A DNA stretch of 64,000 bases from positions 372,001-436,000 of the forward strand of contig NADL03000708.1 of assembly GCA_002205965.3 (NCBI GenBank). The letters run 5' to 3'. Position 1 is the first letter of the stretch. Every line of letters begins with the position of its first letter. This document shows positions 11,172 to 22,136 of this stretch, piece by piece. The position numbers were made by a program, and so were the translations under genes. This DNA comes from Kappaphycus alvarezii. Taxonomy: Eukaryota > Rhodophyta > Florideophyceae > Gigartinales > Solieriaceae. The notes beneath the pieces were generated by a model, which had not been told where the DNA came from, made no database searches, and saw only the letters and a program-made list of their open reading frames with translations.

Positions 11172-11567
11172 ATGAAGCGACCCGCCTTTCTCTCCCACGG
11201 CTCTGCCGCCGCCACACGCCTCACTCCGGTCCCCCGCATCCCAAGCACCTGTTCCACCTCTGCAAATCCGGTTTCGGACAGTCCCTCCTGGGCCGACAAT
11301 GACACCACTCAAATCACAGATATGAAACTTGCGGTTGGCACCCGAGTACGTGTCGCAAAGTCAATCGTCATGTATCACTACCCCGGCCGCAAGAACACCG
11401 CCATCGACGTCGAGGGCTTCGAAGGCTTTATCGCAAGCGACAAGAGCTCCCTAGATGGCGTCTTTATCACCGCTACTGCCCCTTATTATGTCGACTTTAC
11501 CGAAACACACCCAAAATTTCGAGCACATTTTGAAGAATCAGAGCTCCAAGTCCTGGGGGACAGTTAG
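11172..11567 (+). CDS. Ferredoxin:thioredoxin reductase variable (alpha) subunit, plastid-targeted
   Basis: Predicted 131 residues. Residues 51 to the end form the small SH3-like barrel of the FTR variable chain: MKLAVGTRVRVAKSIVMYHY, then GRKNTAIDVEGFEGFI, then PYYVDF and KFRAHFEESELQVL at the C-terminus. The family hallmarks are the V.VYHHP-like strand, a 'G.EG.' turn and the terminal KF.AHF...EL. In the plastid stroma this subunit caps the catalytic Fe-S subunit that passes electrons from ferredoxin to thioredoxin. I chose the ATG at 11172 because residues 1-50 (MKRPAFLSHGSAAATRL...) look like a transit peptide with an early Phe, as in red-algal plastid proteins. The frame is open upstream to 10731 (ATG at 10761), but that part is Pro-rich low complexity. 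No intron is needed. It is convergent with the FKBP gene. Confidence 0.88.
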   Translation: MKRPAFLSHGSAAATRLTPVPRIPSTCSTSANPVSDSPSWADNDTTQITDMKLAVGTRVRVAKSIVMYHYPGRKNTAIDVEGFEGFIASDKSSLDGVFITATAPYYVDFTETHPKFRAHFEESELQVLGDS

Positions 11568-12257
11568 AGGGGTCTGAAATGGAGGTGGGGAGGCAGAAGG
11601 GAGGGGATGGTACGGCAATTCGGAGCGGACTGAACAGGCATCGTCGGATCGCTTGCGGTGGACCGCGTTTGGAAACTGAATTGCCGCTTGGCCATGGCTT
11701 GCAAGCCGGTCAGGACATTGCGTTTCCAGGCGTTGATATCCTGCTACTTCAACGCGGCAATGCTATCGAATCATCTGATTTTCGCCCTCCTCTTGCAAAA
11801 AGGCACTCATCGTAACACGGCTTCACTATGCATGTACATTTCTAGCCATGATAACAAGTGCGCCCATACGCCTTTGTGCCTCTATATATACTTGTGGGAT
11901 GCCCAACGCTCTCCGAGTTGAATGTTTTGGAACCTGTACAGGTCAACATGGCTTTCACAGCTTGCGCTGAGATTACCTGCTCCTTGTTTTTGCCGCGACC
12001 TGAGCTTCATTTCATGTCTTTGTTTTTACAGGTCTCTTTCGGTCTTTGGTGACATACTCTCTGGTAACGGCGGCCTTAATAAAACAACATCTCCAAAAGG
12101 GTTTGAAAAGATATCTTGAATTAACGTCCTGAATCCACCCGGAAACAGCCAACACGATGAGAGTATGTATATGTACCAATACCAGGGTGTGGAACCTCAG
12201 CCTTTGGAGCAGCTTGCAGAGTTGATACGGACGTGTTTAGAGGCATTGTCGTTGTAT
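11568..12257. other. Convergent intergenic region between FTR alpha and FKBP
   Basis: No supported gene. AATAAA at 12078-12083 on + is a candidate polyadenylation signal for FTR alpha, but it is about 510 nt past the stop. A TATATATA-like word lies at about 11883. Confidence 0.4.
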
Positions 12258-12913
12258 CTAGAACATGTCCACTGCGAGCACCTCGACAACAAATACAATG
12301 GTTGCATTTCGCTCTCCGTTGATTTCCCTTCCACGATATGCCAACTCTGGAGGAACAGTAATCCGCCGTTTTCCTCCTCTTCTCACCCCCTTAGTCCCAT
12401 TTCCCACCCAGCGACTACCTGACCACTTCCCATCGCAAACTCAAACGGGCTTCCATCGCGACTGGTCTCAAACTTCTCCATGGTTCTCTTCAAAAAGGCA
12501 TCGTAATGGCACCGCACCACATCCCCATTCTTCACAGGCAGTCCCTCTCCTTTCCTCTCCTCCTTAACCTCTACCGTTGGTCTGTCCTCTACATGCACGG
12601 AGGAACGGTCAAAACGGGTCTCCTTTCGGCGAATGGACTCTCGTTTGAAATGTTCGCAGTAAACCGCACCGCCGTTGGGCATGTAATCAAAAGTGAGAAG
12701 GCGGCGTTGCAGAGAGCCATGCTTTTCGCGGGGATGCTTGCAGAGGGAGCACTTCAATGGCTTGTCAATAATGTTGGCCGCTAGCATTTCATCAGCATAT
12801 GAAGTTTGTGTAGACCTCTCTGTCATCCACATGAACAACTCCTCGTCGCTGTAATCGGAACAGTCACATTGAGTACAGGGGTGGGAACGAAACGGGCTCA
12901 TCAAGATGTCCAT
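12258..12913 (-). CDS. FKBP-type peptidyl-prolyl isomerase with N-terminal Cys-rich region; one frameshift
   Basis: From ATG at complement 12911-12913. The N-terminal part holds a Cys-rich motif (HPCTQCDCSDYSDEELF, then LKCSLCKHPREKHG) that could bind zinc. The FKBP domain follows: VKNGDVVRCHYDAFLK, KFETSRDGSPFEFAMGSGQV and VAGWEMGLRG, covering the substrate-pocket strands. The frame then hits a stop, but the -1 frame continues at once with GGKRRITVPPELAY and NATIVFVVEVLAVDM, the expected C-terminus, ending at complement 12258-12260. The break lies in a run of five G on the coding strand (12386-12390); six G would restore the frame. That fits a recent mutation, an assembly error or a strain difference. 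FKBPs catalyse proline cis-trans isomerisation. Convergent with FTR alpha; an in-frame GTG at 12973 lies further upstream. Confidence 0.82.
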
Positions 12914-13380
12914 AGTTGAAGTAGGAAAAGGAATAGGCGATGCAGCATTGCTCCGAGCTGGCGAAGAGGTCACGATGGCAGCCTGGTTGATGCTGTGGCG
13001 GTTTTCGCGGGTGGTCTGAAGAAGCGCCGTTGAGCAGCTGGCATTACGGCATTCTTGTGTTACGTCATACTAAGCTCTTGAAAAGCTCAGGTCAGCCTGG
13101 AAGAATCGTGTTTTTTGAAAAAACTCACAACTATACACTATCTACCCAACTCTTTCGCAATCGAGTATGGATGAATGGACAACATTTTGAGCAGAACGTG
13201 AGGTAAAGCGCTTCCTGAATTCATAACAATTTTTCCCAGAAAATAATACAGCGGATTTGTCAAAAATTCTGGAAAAATTTTCCGTACAATTTGCAAGAGC
13301 ATATTGTAATTGAACAGTTCTGCCAACGTCCTGTACAGTGTAATTTGGAGTGAAGCAAAGCACAACTGTACTGCACTGTT

Positions 13381-13495
13381 TCTGAGAATACTGTATTTTT
13401 TACATAGTTTAGGGAGTATTTCATAGACGGGAAATATCATCTACAGTACAGTACAGTACAGTATGTGTACCATACAGTACCGTACAGTACAGTAG
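13381..13495. repeat. (ACAGT)n-type microsatellite, right border of gene island 1
   Basis: 13442-13463 is a clean run of the pentamer TACAG, followed by two more partial runs (ACCATACAGTACCGTACAGT). Looser TACTGT words extend left to about 13381. GTACAGTAC units read the same way in many registers on both strands, so the tract can fold back on itself. Confidence 0.75.
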
Positions 13496-13500
13496 TATTC

Positions 13501-14202
13501 AACACCCAGTATTGTACCACAAGGATCACCAACACGCGCGGTATGCGCGGCATCTCCGCGCATACCGCCAGGCCCATGGACAACCGAGGTGACCATGGCG
13601 CGGATTTTTGCAAAAAAGGCCTGGGATGGACTAACCGGCACAATGCCGTGGTGAAGGTATTTGGCCGACAACTGTTCAAAGCAGCAGGAGTCGACGTCCA
13701 ATATGAGGTGAAATACTTACTTCCCGGACTGAATGCACGGCCTGCCGACATTCTAGTGTACCCGAGATCGGAAGAGATCAACACCTTGCCGCCCCTCCCG
13801 GTGGCGTACGACATCACAGTAACATCGCCATTCCAAGAGGGGTTCATGTCCATTGGAGCGCGTGAGGCGCGCGCTGTTGCCAATGCAGCGGAAAGACGGA
13901 AAAATAGGGAGCTTGCCAGCAAAGTAGCAGCCATCCCCGGTGAAGCCCTCCCAGGACTATCAAAACTGGGATGGAAGTTTGTGCCGCTAGCCCTCGACTC
14001 ATTTGGATCGCTGTCTGCGACGACGTCCAAGGTAATCGACGAATACGCGGCCGCTGTCGCAACCCGCAGCGCATGCTCGGCGGGAGGAGTGAAGACTCGG
14101 CTTTATCAGCAGCTTAGTTATGCAATTTGGTCCACGTGTGCGGCGTCTCTATTATGTCGCGCCCCACAACATGCAGAGTTTAGCCACCCTATTCAAACCT
14201 AA
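13501..14202 (+). pseudogene. Orphan retroelement C-terminal domain: zinc-like motif plus nuclease-like fold (copy 1)
   Basis: An uninterrupted frame with no upstream reverse transcriptase. It begins with RGDHGADFC...TNRHN (about 13585-13640), matching the G-D-H-x3-C...R-H zinc-like motif found after RT domains in several non-LTR-type proteins. Next comes RPADILVYP, then VAYDITVTSP about 20 residues later. This P-x-D...D-x-T-V spacing resembles the restriction-like endonuclease of R2-type elements. Then follow GWKFVPLALDSFGSL and an Ala-rich C-terminal helix region. A second, divergent copy is at 48686-49703. The nuclease reading is inference from motif pattern; truncation from a larger RT protein is likely. 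The start lies in the adjoining microsatellite, so no genuine start codon is apparent. Confidence 0.6.
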
Positions 14203-15464
14203 TTGTTTTAGGTTTGTTACAGTGCGGTATTCAAGACTATGCATGTTGCACCTGCTTATGTCTGTGGTAGAGTAATTCATTACTGCCTACAAACCTACCC
14301 CTCTTAGCCTTCGGAAAATAGCCGTCCTGCATCCCTTATCAGTAAAGCACCCCAAAATCCCCTCCCCCTACAAACCGTACAAACCGTAATTGATCAAAAA
14401 CAAATTGCGCCTCCTCTCATTAAAGAGTCCGGATGTTCAACCTTCTGACCAGTCTCAACGCTGCAATGGCAAACCAACCGGAAATACCGTGGCTTCCCTG
14501 CTGACTTGCCCGGGAGAAGCAGGCTAGTCCCTGTCCCCATCTCCACGCTTGCCGATTTTCTCTTGTCACATGGCTCGCGAGAACTGTGGCTATTCGCACA
14601 ATAGAACGGCTTTAGAAAGTTTGAGGCATTTTTCTGCGGCGACTATCGCCGTTGGCAATAACCTCCAACGAGGCCTGTCTGATGGCTGGCCCCCACCGCT
14701 ACAGTACAGTAGTACGGTAAATTGTTGATTGTGTTAGCTTTTTACATCAATGACCTTTCCAACCACTCTTCTGGTTTAAGTCAACATCTCAATTACAGTA
14801 CTATACATGACCCCTCATTATCCCTGGAACAAATATTGGGTAACTTCTTTGATTTAAGTTTAACATGTTTCCATTGGAACACCAAAATTTATCGGGGTTT
14901 CTAACGATAACTCTTGCAGCATTATACAAAATGCGGCCAATCTAACTTTTGCAATAGAGAGGAAATGTGGGTGGTTAAATATTTGAAAGATATGGTCAGC
15001 TGTGCCCTGGAATTTGTAGTATGCGTAGTGTCAGCGAGGGGGAGTGGGAAAGGAAGCCACAGTGAACGGGTAAAACGGTATCCCGGGATGTCGTTGCAGT
15101 TCCGTCTTTGGTGTGTTCAATTAGGCCGATTGCCGTAGATTGTTGACACACAGGTGTTTAGGTAGTCCGATTGACCATTTTTCTTATACCTCTGTTGTCC
15201 CTCCTATCGCCCCGATCGGGCGTTCGCATGGCAGTAGTAGTCTCCGGAAATCACAATTTAATATAGTAGTAAATACGCACAGGGAGGCAGATATATTACT
15301 AGTGCAAGCCGTTTGCCTTCGGAAACCTCAAGTCACAGAATTCGATTTGCACTCCGTACGCAACATACCCTTATAATGGACCCTCTTAATCCCGTGGCAT
15401 CCCCTTTCTCAAGCTGCTCCCGTCGGCCAAAAATCCTACTTTTTTATGACATTCTCAACAATGT
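14203..15464. other. No identified gene; small GTAC repeat at 14699-14716
   Basis: Short unrecognised ORFs only. CTACAGTACAGTAGTAC at 14699-14716 bounds the region holding the orphan domain. A word near 14987 (ATATGGTCAGCTGT) also occurs in the repeat at 30541-30554. Confidence 0.4.
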
Positions 15465-16614
15465 CCACTGTTATAGCCCTCTATTTGTTTCGTGAAAATT
15501 CAAATCGCGCCGCACTTTTTGACAGAGACTTTCTCTCGAAGCTTTACGACGACGAGAAACATGAATAAGATACAGAGCCTTACAAAATCCAAGCCTTTCT
15601 ACATTTTCTATCCTTCTGGGATCTGGATGCGATCAGTCTTTAATTACCCTAATAGGATTTGGTAATCACTCGTTATAATTCTTACTGAAGCTATTTCAGC
15701 CTTCGTATGACAATTAAACTCCATACTGAGACAACGGACAAATACGTCTCCTATATTCCGTGCGGCGTAGTGGAAGACCGAGAAGCATGAGAGCAGCGCA
15801 GTGCCTAGGACTGGTGTTAGCCTTGCACAGAACTAGGGGAGCTAATTTAGTCCTCTGTATGTTGTTTGGAATAACAAGGTCTGTTTGTTCCCTTCTCCTC
15901 CACTTTGGTCGACGAATATTGCTGAAAGTGCTTAAAACACCTGCTGGCCAAGGTCAGGATGCCAACTGGGCAGGAAATGTTGGAGTTTAAGAGGCCTTTA
16001 GCATCAAAGTACTCTATGTTAACAGAGGTCCACTGCGTCACAAACGGATTGAAGTTGTAACTTGAACAATCTGGCGATTACATTATACAGAACATGTTCT
16101 TCAATGGTTTGAAGCATGACCATTGTGTTTCAAATGTATTCCTATTCGCCCCAAACGGCGTGGTAATTCCATATTCTATAAATTCCCCTGGTGCTATGCA
16201 TGACTCGACAGTAGCAGAATGGAGAGGAGTATACCAGAAGCTACAGCTTGCTTTTGAGCAATTTGGCGGTCAATGCGTTCTTGATTCCATTCTGGAAACA
16301 TCTGTACTCCTTTCTTATTAAGTCCTCCCAAGACTGTGTCGTTAAAAGCAATGGAACGAGGGAATCAATTGTTACATTTCGGCAAGCTACATCTGCGAGA
16401 AAGGATTCGGAATGGGCTATGAGAGAATTCAGAGCACATTGCCAAGTATCAAAGATCTATTTTTTATGACGAAAGAGGAGAAAGAAAGGCAGCTCTGATG
16501 TGCATGGTGCTACTTTACAACCTACGCTCGCAGATTGTGAGCATAAATGAAATTATTCATTATTACATGCCCCACATGAATGTTGAGGCTAACAACTTCC
16601 TAATCCGCACCTAG
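15465..16614 (+). pseudogene. PIF/Harbinger-type DDE transposase (decayed)
   Basis: Reads in three frames as a DDE_Tnp_4-type transposase. The N-terminal part gives LFRENSNRAALFDRDFLSKL (15480-15540). 15760-15990 gives LGLVLALHRTRGANLVL and FGRRILLKVL. Then come VTNGLKL (expected M-D-G-L-K: first catalytic Asp now Asn) and NGLKHDHCVSNVFLFAPNG with the PGAMHDSTVAEW second-Asp motif (16094-16230). The C-terminal part is in other frames: FLIKSSQ and, at 16470-16614, LLYNLRSQIVSINEI. Premature stops and at least two frameshifts make it inactive. Harbinger transposases act together with a SANT/Myb-like partner, which lies directly downstream on the opposite strand. Confidence 0.85.
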
Positions 16615-16617
16615 CAT

Positions 16618-17718
16618 TTACGAGTTTCCACTTTTACCCTCGTCTCCAATTATGTCCGTAGCACGCGGTCCAGGTAAAGTAATCATCATTACCTGTATCA
16701 ATCTATCATTACTTTGACGCTCCTCATCCCTTATCTCTCTTTCTTCAGCCCGCCGTTCCCCCCTTTCCTTGCGCTCCTCTTCCCTTCGCTCCTTTTCTTC
16801 TTCACGATCCATTACTCTCTGCCTATATTCCTCCTTCCGTCGTAACTGCTCCTGAATCATTGAGGCTTTTATCGTACTTACTATCCCATCATCATCCTTG
16901 TTAAACTTTCCACTCATGGGATTTCTCTTCCGTACGAGGGGGCGGAAAGTTGGTGCACGCTGCGCAGCACAATCAAGCCTATCGCCATCTTGGAGCGGCA
17001 GAGCGGTGGTCCTCACTTTCAGGTAAAACACTGGCCCCATCACCCTCCAACTCCTGTAATATTGTTGATGGAAGGGTTGAGAATGGTTTTGTTTCATCAT
17101 TAAAGTCTTCCGCATATTCCTCTCCAGACTCCGCGCCATCACCAATATCTGCCCTTTCCGTCTATTCTTTCCGAATTTACTCGGCTTTAAGAACCTCAGG
17201 TGGCACGCTTGGATCCCCAGTTGGTGGCGTTGTACGACACATCGCTGAGAACTTTCTCCGCAGGGAGTCGGAGTTGCGGCTATGTGCAGGAAATTGTTCT
17301 TGCAATAACTCAAGAAAAATATCGGTGTCACCGCGGGAGAAACCGTTTCACCGCCTTAAACCTTTCTTCTTTGTGTCCCGCTCGCCCTTCCTTTTCAGCG
17401 CTTTGCAGTACTCCCACGAGGCGGTAGTCCTTTATTTTTTGGATTTTGTATTGATATCGGCATATTTGGTCTTAGTCGCGAAGGAGTGTCCTGAACGGGT
17501 GTGGGTATTGTACCAAGAGTAGTCGATGGAGATGGAGACCTGTAACTGGAGTTCCTTATGCGACTGTGTACTGTTGCGAAAGGCGATGAGGAACGCGGAG
17601 CAGTGGAATACTCAATTGCGTCCTCCACTCTTTGTACTTGTGCATGATTCGAAGTTACATGCAGAGACCCTCCACTTTGTTCTGTTGCCCCGTTCCAGCA
17701 AACGTAGGAGGGCTGCAT
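16618..17718 (-). pseudogene. Harbinger accessory protein: SANT/trihelix-like domain plus charged coiled coil (frame-broken)
   Basis: Starts at ATG complement 17716-17718 with a Ser/Pro-rich region to 17395. After a frameshift, about 17347-17180 reads FSRGDTDIFLELLQEQFPA, then SDSLRRKFSAM, then PTGDPSVPPEV. This is the SANT-like DNA-binding block (LL.LVEE.LP...ES.RRKF..L...PTG.P..PP) seen in partner proteins of this transposase class. Two stops follow. 16618-16915 is a long Arg/Glu-rich coiled coil (KASMIQEQLRRKEEYRQRV, EEEKERREEERK) ending in a hydrophobic tail. Only 3 nt separate its stop from the transposase stop, so the two genes are tail to tail within one element. Confidence 0.72.
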
Positions 17719-17789
17719 ACCTCACTACCACCCGTTCCTGCGTGATCTTCTCCTCGACTGAGGGGTATCATTGAATGCATGGCGTTTTC

Positions 17790-18290
17790 TGATTGCTCAT
17801 GATGGGGGAGGATGTTGGGAGGAGATTAGTGAGCTTGGTGGAGATGATAGGTGATTATTGCTTGATGTCCTGTGGGAGAGCGTGGTACGGCCGCTGATTT
17901 TTGAAGGTGGCGAGAGGGGTAATTGTTGTTGGTTAAGTATCGTGGGAGTGTTGGTGGTAGAGGTAAACCGGAAGGGTAACGGATGAGGGTTATGCGAGGA
18001 GGGAAAGGTGAGAGTGGTGGAAGGGGTGACCGTTGATGAGTTGCGGTCGCTTTGAATGCTGACAGGCAAGGGAGAAAGGATGGGTGGCAGTTGTAGGTGG
18101 TAAGAGGTGTGATCGGTGATAAGAGCGGTTTTTTGGAGTGGAAATCGGTAACGGTGTTGGGAGTGATGACGGATGAAGGTGGATAGATGGGTGTCGGCTG
18201 AGATTGGAAGGAGAGATTTTAGATGAGGCTGTTCAGGGGGCGATCATTGAGGATGATCGGAGGGGAGATGAGTGAGGGCTGCCGAAGGGC
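17790..18290 (-). promoter_or_regulatory. Strand-skewed tract upstream of the Harbinger accessory gene
   Basis: On the - strand this is strongly C/T rich and upstream of the accessory gene, mirroring the pyrimidine-rich leader of FTR alpha. ORFs across it (for example 17797-18069 -) are Ser/Thr/Pro low complexity and probably not translated. Promoter or leader use is inferred only from position. Confidence 0.4.
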
Positions 18291-19417
18291 TAAGATTAAT
18301 CGGTGATGGCAAATCGGGTCGTAAGAAAAACGGTAACTCTGTAGGAAGTTACTGTTTTTCGGAGCCAAGTTGGAGGCGAAGATGGCGACATGGTCTGACA
18401 TGAGCAGGCTCTCCCGCGAAAAACGCTTCTTAGTACCAAAAATGCAATTTGTTACCGTTCCGTTGCTTGTTTCCAAGTGAGCCCCGCTTGGGAGCTAGAC
18501 GCCGTTTGTACGTAGCAAAGCGCGCCGTGGAGTGCTTTTATTAAAAGTTGCCACGTAGCAAATTGCGATTTGTGATTTCCGGAGTCTTCTAATATAGGAG
18601 TAGTAACAGTTCGATAAGTACTATATTACCAATAGCAGTATACACCAGTGCTGCCACCTGTCAAGTATGGCACAATTCATCACAGTCGCCAAGTCACCGT
18701 AGTCGTGGCCCGCGATTGGACACGACCGTTTGGATGCACTGCACAACATACCCCCGGTTGGGCCGAAACGGTCCTAGCCGGCAGAAGGCCCAAGTAAAAT
18801 ATCAACCCAGTAAATTATTAGAAAACCCAAATAAATACTGTGCATCTCGAATATCATGAAATTAACCGCCGCGTGACGCACAGTGCAGTATTTTCACATC
18901 GAGTAAACAGTCTTAATCCAGCAGTAGGCCCTATTAATGGTGTAAAGCACATTATACGTAATATAACGGCCAACTAAATGCACTTGCAACATTGCCCATA
19001 GTACCGTACTGTAATGCGGGATTGGGTCCAATCGAAACCAAACACATGAAAATATGTGAAAATGAGGGTTAAGATGGCGAGATATAAATATAACTACAGT
19101 ACAGCTCCATTTGATAGCGGGAAATTGTCGGCTTGCATTTTTGGCTCGCCATGTTGTCATCACAATTGAAAACGAAAGTGAACATTAGTCCACTCGGGAT
19201 TGATCAAAGTATGGTGACGTGCTGTGTCCCACCAGTGTCGCAGGATATCATACACGCGATACGGTGAGTAGAACTGATCAGACACAGTCATGAAATTCAC
19301 ACAATGAGCAAGAAAAATCATAATCCATCGAGACCCAGGAGGTATAGTTATCAGCCAGGTGACCATGATCGTAGCAGGTAACTGAAACCAGGAGAGAAAA
19401 CATTTTGCCATTCCAAA
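18291..19417. other. No identified gene; possible LTR of copia C at 18.9-19.4 kb
   Basis: 18219-18476 (-) is a coding-like but unrecognised ORF. 18890-19410 lies just beyond the RNase H end of the copia element and is the expected place for its 3' LTR, but I could not match it to a second copy. Confidence 0.3.
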
Positions 19418-19850
19418 CTACAAGCTATTACTCACCTTCTTACTATGATAAATTTTTTCCAGCTTGCTGCGAATTATTTGCTCAGCCTGGGAGTGTAGCC
19501 TTCCAGATAGGAGAACGTCGCGAATAGCGGCTCGATTCATGGTATTTGTCAGGCCGTCAGTAAGGTTGTCAGCAGTGCGAAAGAAATGGGTCTGATATTT
19601 CAAACTAAATTAGTCTTTCACGGCCTGTGGCGATATATATCATGATTCTCTTTTCAGATGTGCGAGATCCATTTGAAATTACATCAAAGAAACTTTTGTA
19701 ATCAGCGCATAGTCTCACTGGGACTGTAGAGTCTGGATGTAGAGCGCGTATTTCTTCGTCTACGGTGCGCAACTGGTCGAACCTGTCAAGCGAGGCAATG
19801 AGATCCGCAGCAAGAGCGGTCCGTACCACTCGACGGGCCTTGTACGACAT
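19418..19850 (-). pseudogene. RNase H of copia C
   Basis: Two adjacent frames. 19850-19605 gives SYKARRVVRTALAADLIASL, then ADYKSFFDVISNGSRTSEKR. 19603-19418 gives FFRTADNLTDGLTNTMNRAA and GRLHSQAEQIIR, the normal C-terminal 'NLADGLTK' block. The family normally has D-S-K where this copy has D-Y-K. A frameshift at about 19604 joins them. Confidence 0.78.
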
Positions 19851-20179
19851 AAGAGGGCAAGATGACTGTTACAGATTAATCTAGGCTATGAAGCTGCGGA
19901 ATGTATTACAGACTGCATGTGTATTCGCATACTAGACAGCTCTATTTGAGTGCTTGATGGTATCACGGTTTCTCCCGGTAAACCTCTCAGCGGTAGCCTG
20001 CGTTGGTTGGGAAAATTCGAACATCTGGTCCGGTAGCATGTGAGAAACCCATGCTAGTTGCATGCGTAGGAAGCAAATTCTGTTGATTTTGCGTTGGATG
20101 GAAAGATATTCATGCGCTGCACGTATCCATGTTGTTACATTGTGAGAAAAGAATGCTCATCGCGGTCGATGTAGAAGGC

Positions 20180-20354
20180 GGTGATTCTGTCGGGTAATAG
20201 CTGGTCCTGAGCAATTTCAAATATAATATGGCCTTAACATTCTCCTTGAACTGTCCGGTTCTTGCACTCAGCATATCCTTGAAATATGTTCCAGATAAGT
20301 CTCGAGGGAGCCCTTAAGTTGTAACAACGTAGAGAGCGGGGTCAGATCGCATAA
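20180..20354 (-). pseudogene. Reverse transcriptase trace of copia C, active site YFKD
   Basis: The - strand reads SDPALYV, then a stop, then GLPRDLSGTYFKDMLSARTG. It aligns to the copia palm motif 'LSGTYVDD.L.AG', with YVDD replaced by YFKD, so the first Asp of the catalytic pair is Lys. 20355-21347 should hold the rest of RT; I could read only scattered phrases there, including 20630-20358 (-), which I could not assign. Confidence 0.6.
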
Positions 20355-21347
20355 GTTTTATGGAAAGTTTGTTCCGATGTTTAGAACCCAGAGTAGGGTA
20401 CCACAAATCGCCAGAATCACAGAGGCCATAGATAGGCTTGAGTGTTTGAAGACACTGACTAGGTGATATGGAAAAGTCCGGTGCGACATCCTTGATGTAC
20501 CCATCGCGTTGGAAAGGAACGGCGGATTGGACGTACGCTTTGCGGAAATTTGAAGCTCAGATTTGGAAGCCGTTTGCTGCAGCAAGGGCAGCGCAAAGCC
20601 TGATTGAAAATGTTTGTATTGTTTGGGCATTTTGAATCATCACGTGTTTCATCTTATCTCTATTCCCCAATCAACATAACAGGCCTCGAAATTCACAGCA
20701 CAATCTTTGTTAGTCTTGATTTTAAGGACTTGATTTTAAGGACAAAGCGGCCCGGTAAGAAGTTTCCGTCAGGAGATACGTCTTTTTGGGGGATAAAATT
20801 TAACATCCCACGGCCGGAAGTCCTTTTATTTCATTTCTTTTCGCCTCCAACATTTCGCGAGACAAGCAGCGTGGATGAAGGGGGTCTAGGAACTCTGTCA
20901 TAAGTACGTAGTGATCATCAAATTGGTCAGATGGGTACCGATGATGAGATAGGAAACGATGCCCATCCACAAGGAAGGAACTATAAGAATCGACTAGGGT
21001 GTTGTAAGGCTCAACCTGAGCGAAGCCAATCGGAGAGGGCAGCGAGCTTGATTATTCATCGGTGACATCAATGAGTTTCTTGGCTTTATCTACAGCAGAT
21101 ACGATCTACGACCCAGTCAATTCGCCAATGCGGTTTGCGGTATGCTTTTCCCGCCACATGAGCACTCTGGTACCAACTTCAACGGTGATATCGGCCGGGG
21201 GAGAAAACTTGTGTAGTTGCACTCTTTGTAGTAGCAGGCTGGCCTTCTCCTTCTCCCTCTCTTAGCTGCCTGCCGTCGTGGGGCTGATTGATCTTAGAAA
21301 GAGGCTCTGTGAATTATAGCCTCCCCAAACACGCAAATTGAATGGTA

Positions 21348-21985
21348 TTACCCGAAGAAGAGTGCTGATGGAACGAGTCCTTCTGGGCCAGGCGTTTCAT
21401 TCATGGCCTTAGCGGACAAGGCCAGAAGTACAATCCATGATGAATCTTGGTAGACAGAGCGTATTTCGCGATAGGTTTTCCGTAAGGGATGATGACATCG
21501 TTCTCCTGCACTAAGCGCGTTATGAGCTTCCACCCCGGACTTGGCAATCTCTACACCGGTGGAGGGGGCAATAGGGACGAATTTATCCTTAAATTGGGAC
21601 ATATGACCGATTCTTATAGATTTAGGAAGCCCAGTATACATAGAAGCCCAGCATTCTGTAATTTTTCCCATATAGTTTGAGTGGAAATGTACTTCAGGAA
21701 ATGGAAGGAGGTGAAATGGGTGAAGCTCTCAATGATATGAATCACTGGCCTGGATTCTAGGTACACAATATCTATGATGATCGTTTCATTGAACCGGATG
21801 CTCTCGGTGCCATAAGAAACTCGGATCTGTTCCGGGCCATCTTGAATGAGCTGAAATGTCCTGTAGTATTTTGTAAGTGTCAGATGTCGGATATTGTAGA
21901 CGAGCTTTACTAAGAAGGGCGAATAGCTTGAAAGCGGAAGGATGGGAGAACTGACGATGTTGCTCGAAGAGCTGGAGGGGATCAA
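21348..21985 (-). pseudogene. Integrase of copia C
   Basis: Two overlapping frames. 21985-21614 contains RVSYGTESIRFNETIIIDIV (first Asp) and VIHIIESFTHFTSFHFL. 21671-21348 contains ECWASMYTGLPKSIRIGHMS where the second-Asp block (VDQGSNF) should be, here degraded, followed by GERCHHPLRKTYREI with the catalytic Glu and GPEGLVPSALFFG. The family match is clear; the second Asp is lost and the two pieces are out of frame. Confidence 0.82.
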
Positions 21986-22136
21986 TTAAGACATTACGGG
22001 TAAACAAAAAGATTCATACAGATTCCCATCGTATCTGTTGAGTGAGAAACCCTATGAAACAAGGACGCGACGTGAGACGCGTTTCTCTTCATCACAATTG
22101 GTTATAAAATAACGAGTCTGTCAAGAACATTTTCAA

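Noticed and set aside
13437-14030. 197-codon - strand ORF opposite the orphan domain
   Set aside because: It is the antisense shadow of the + strand frame, which carries recognisable motifs; the - product does not.
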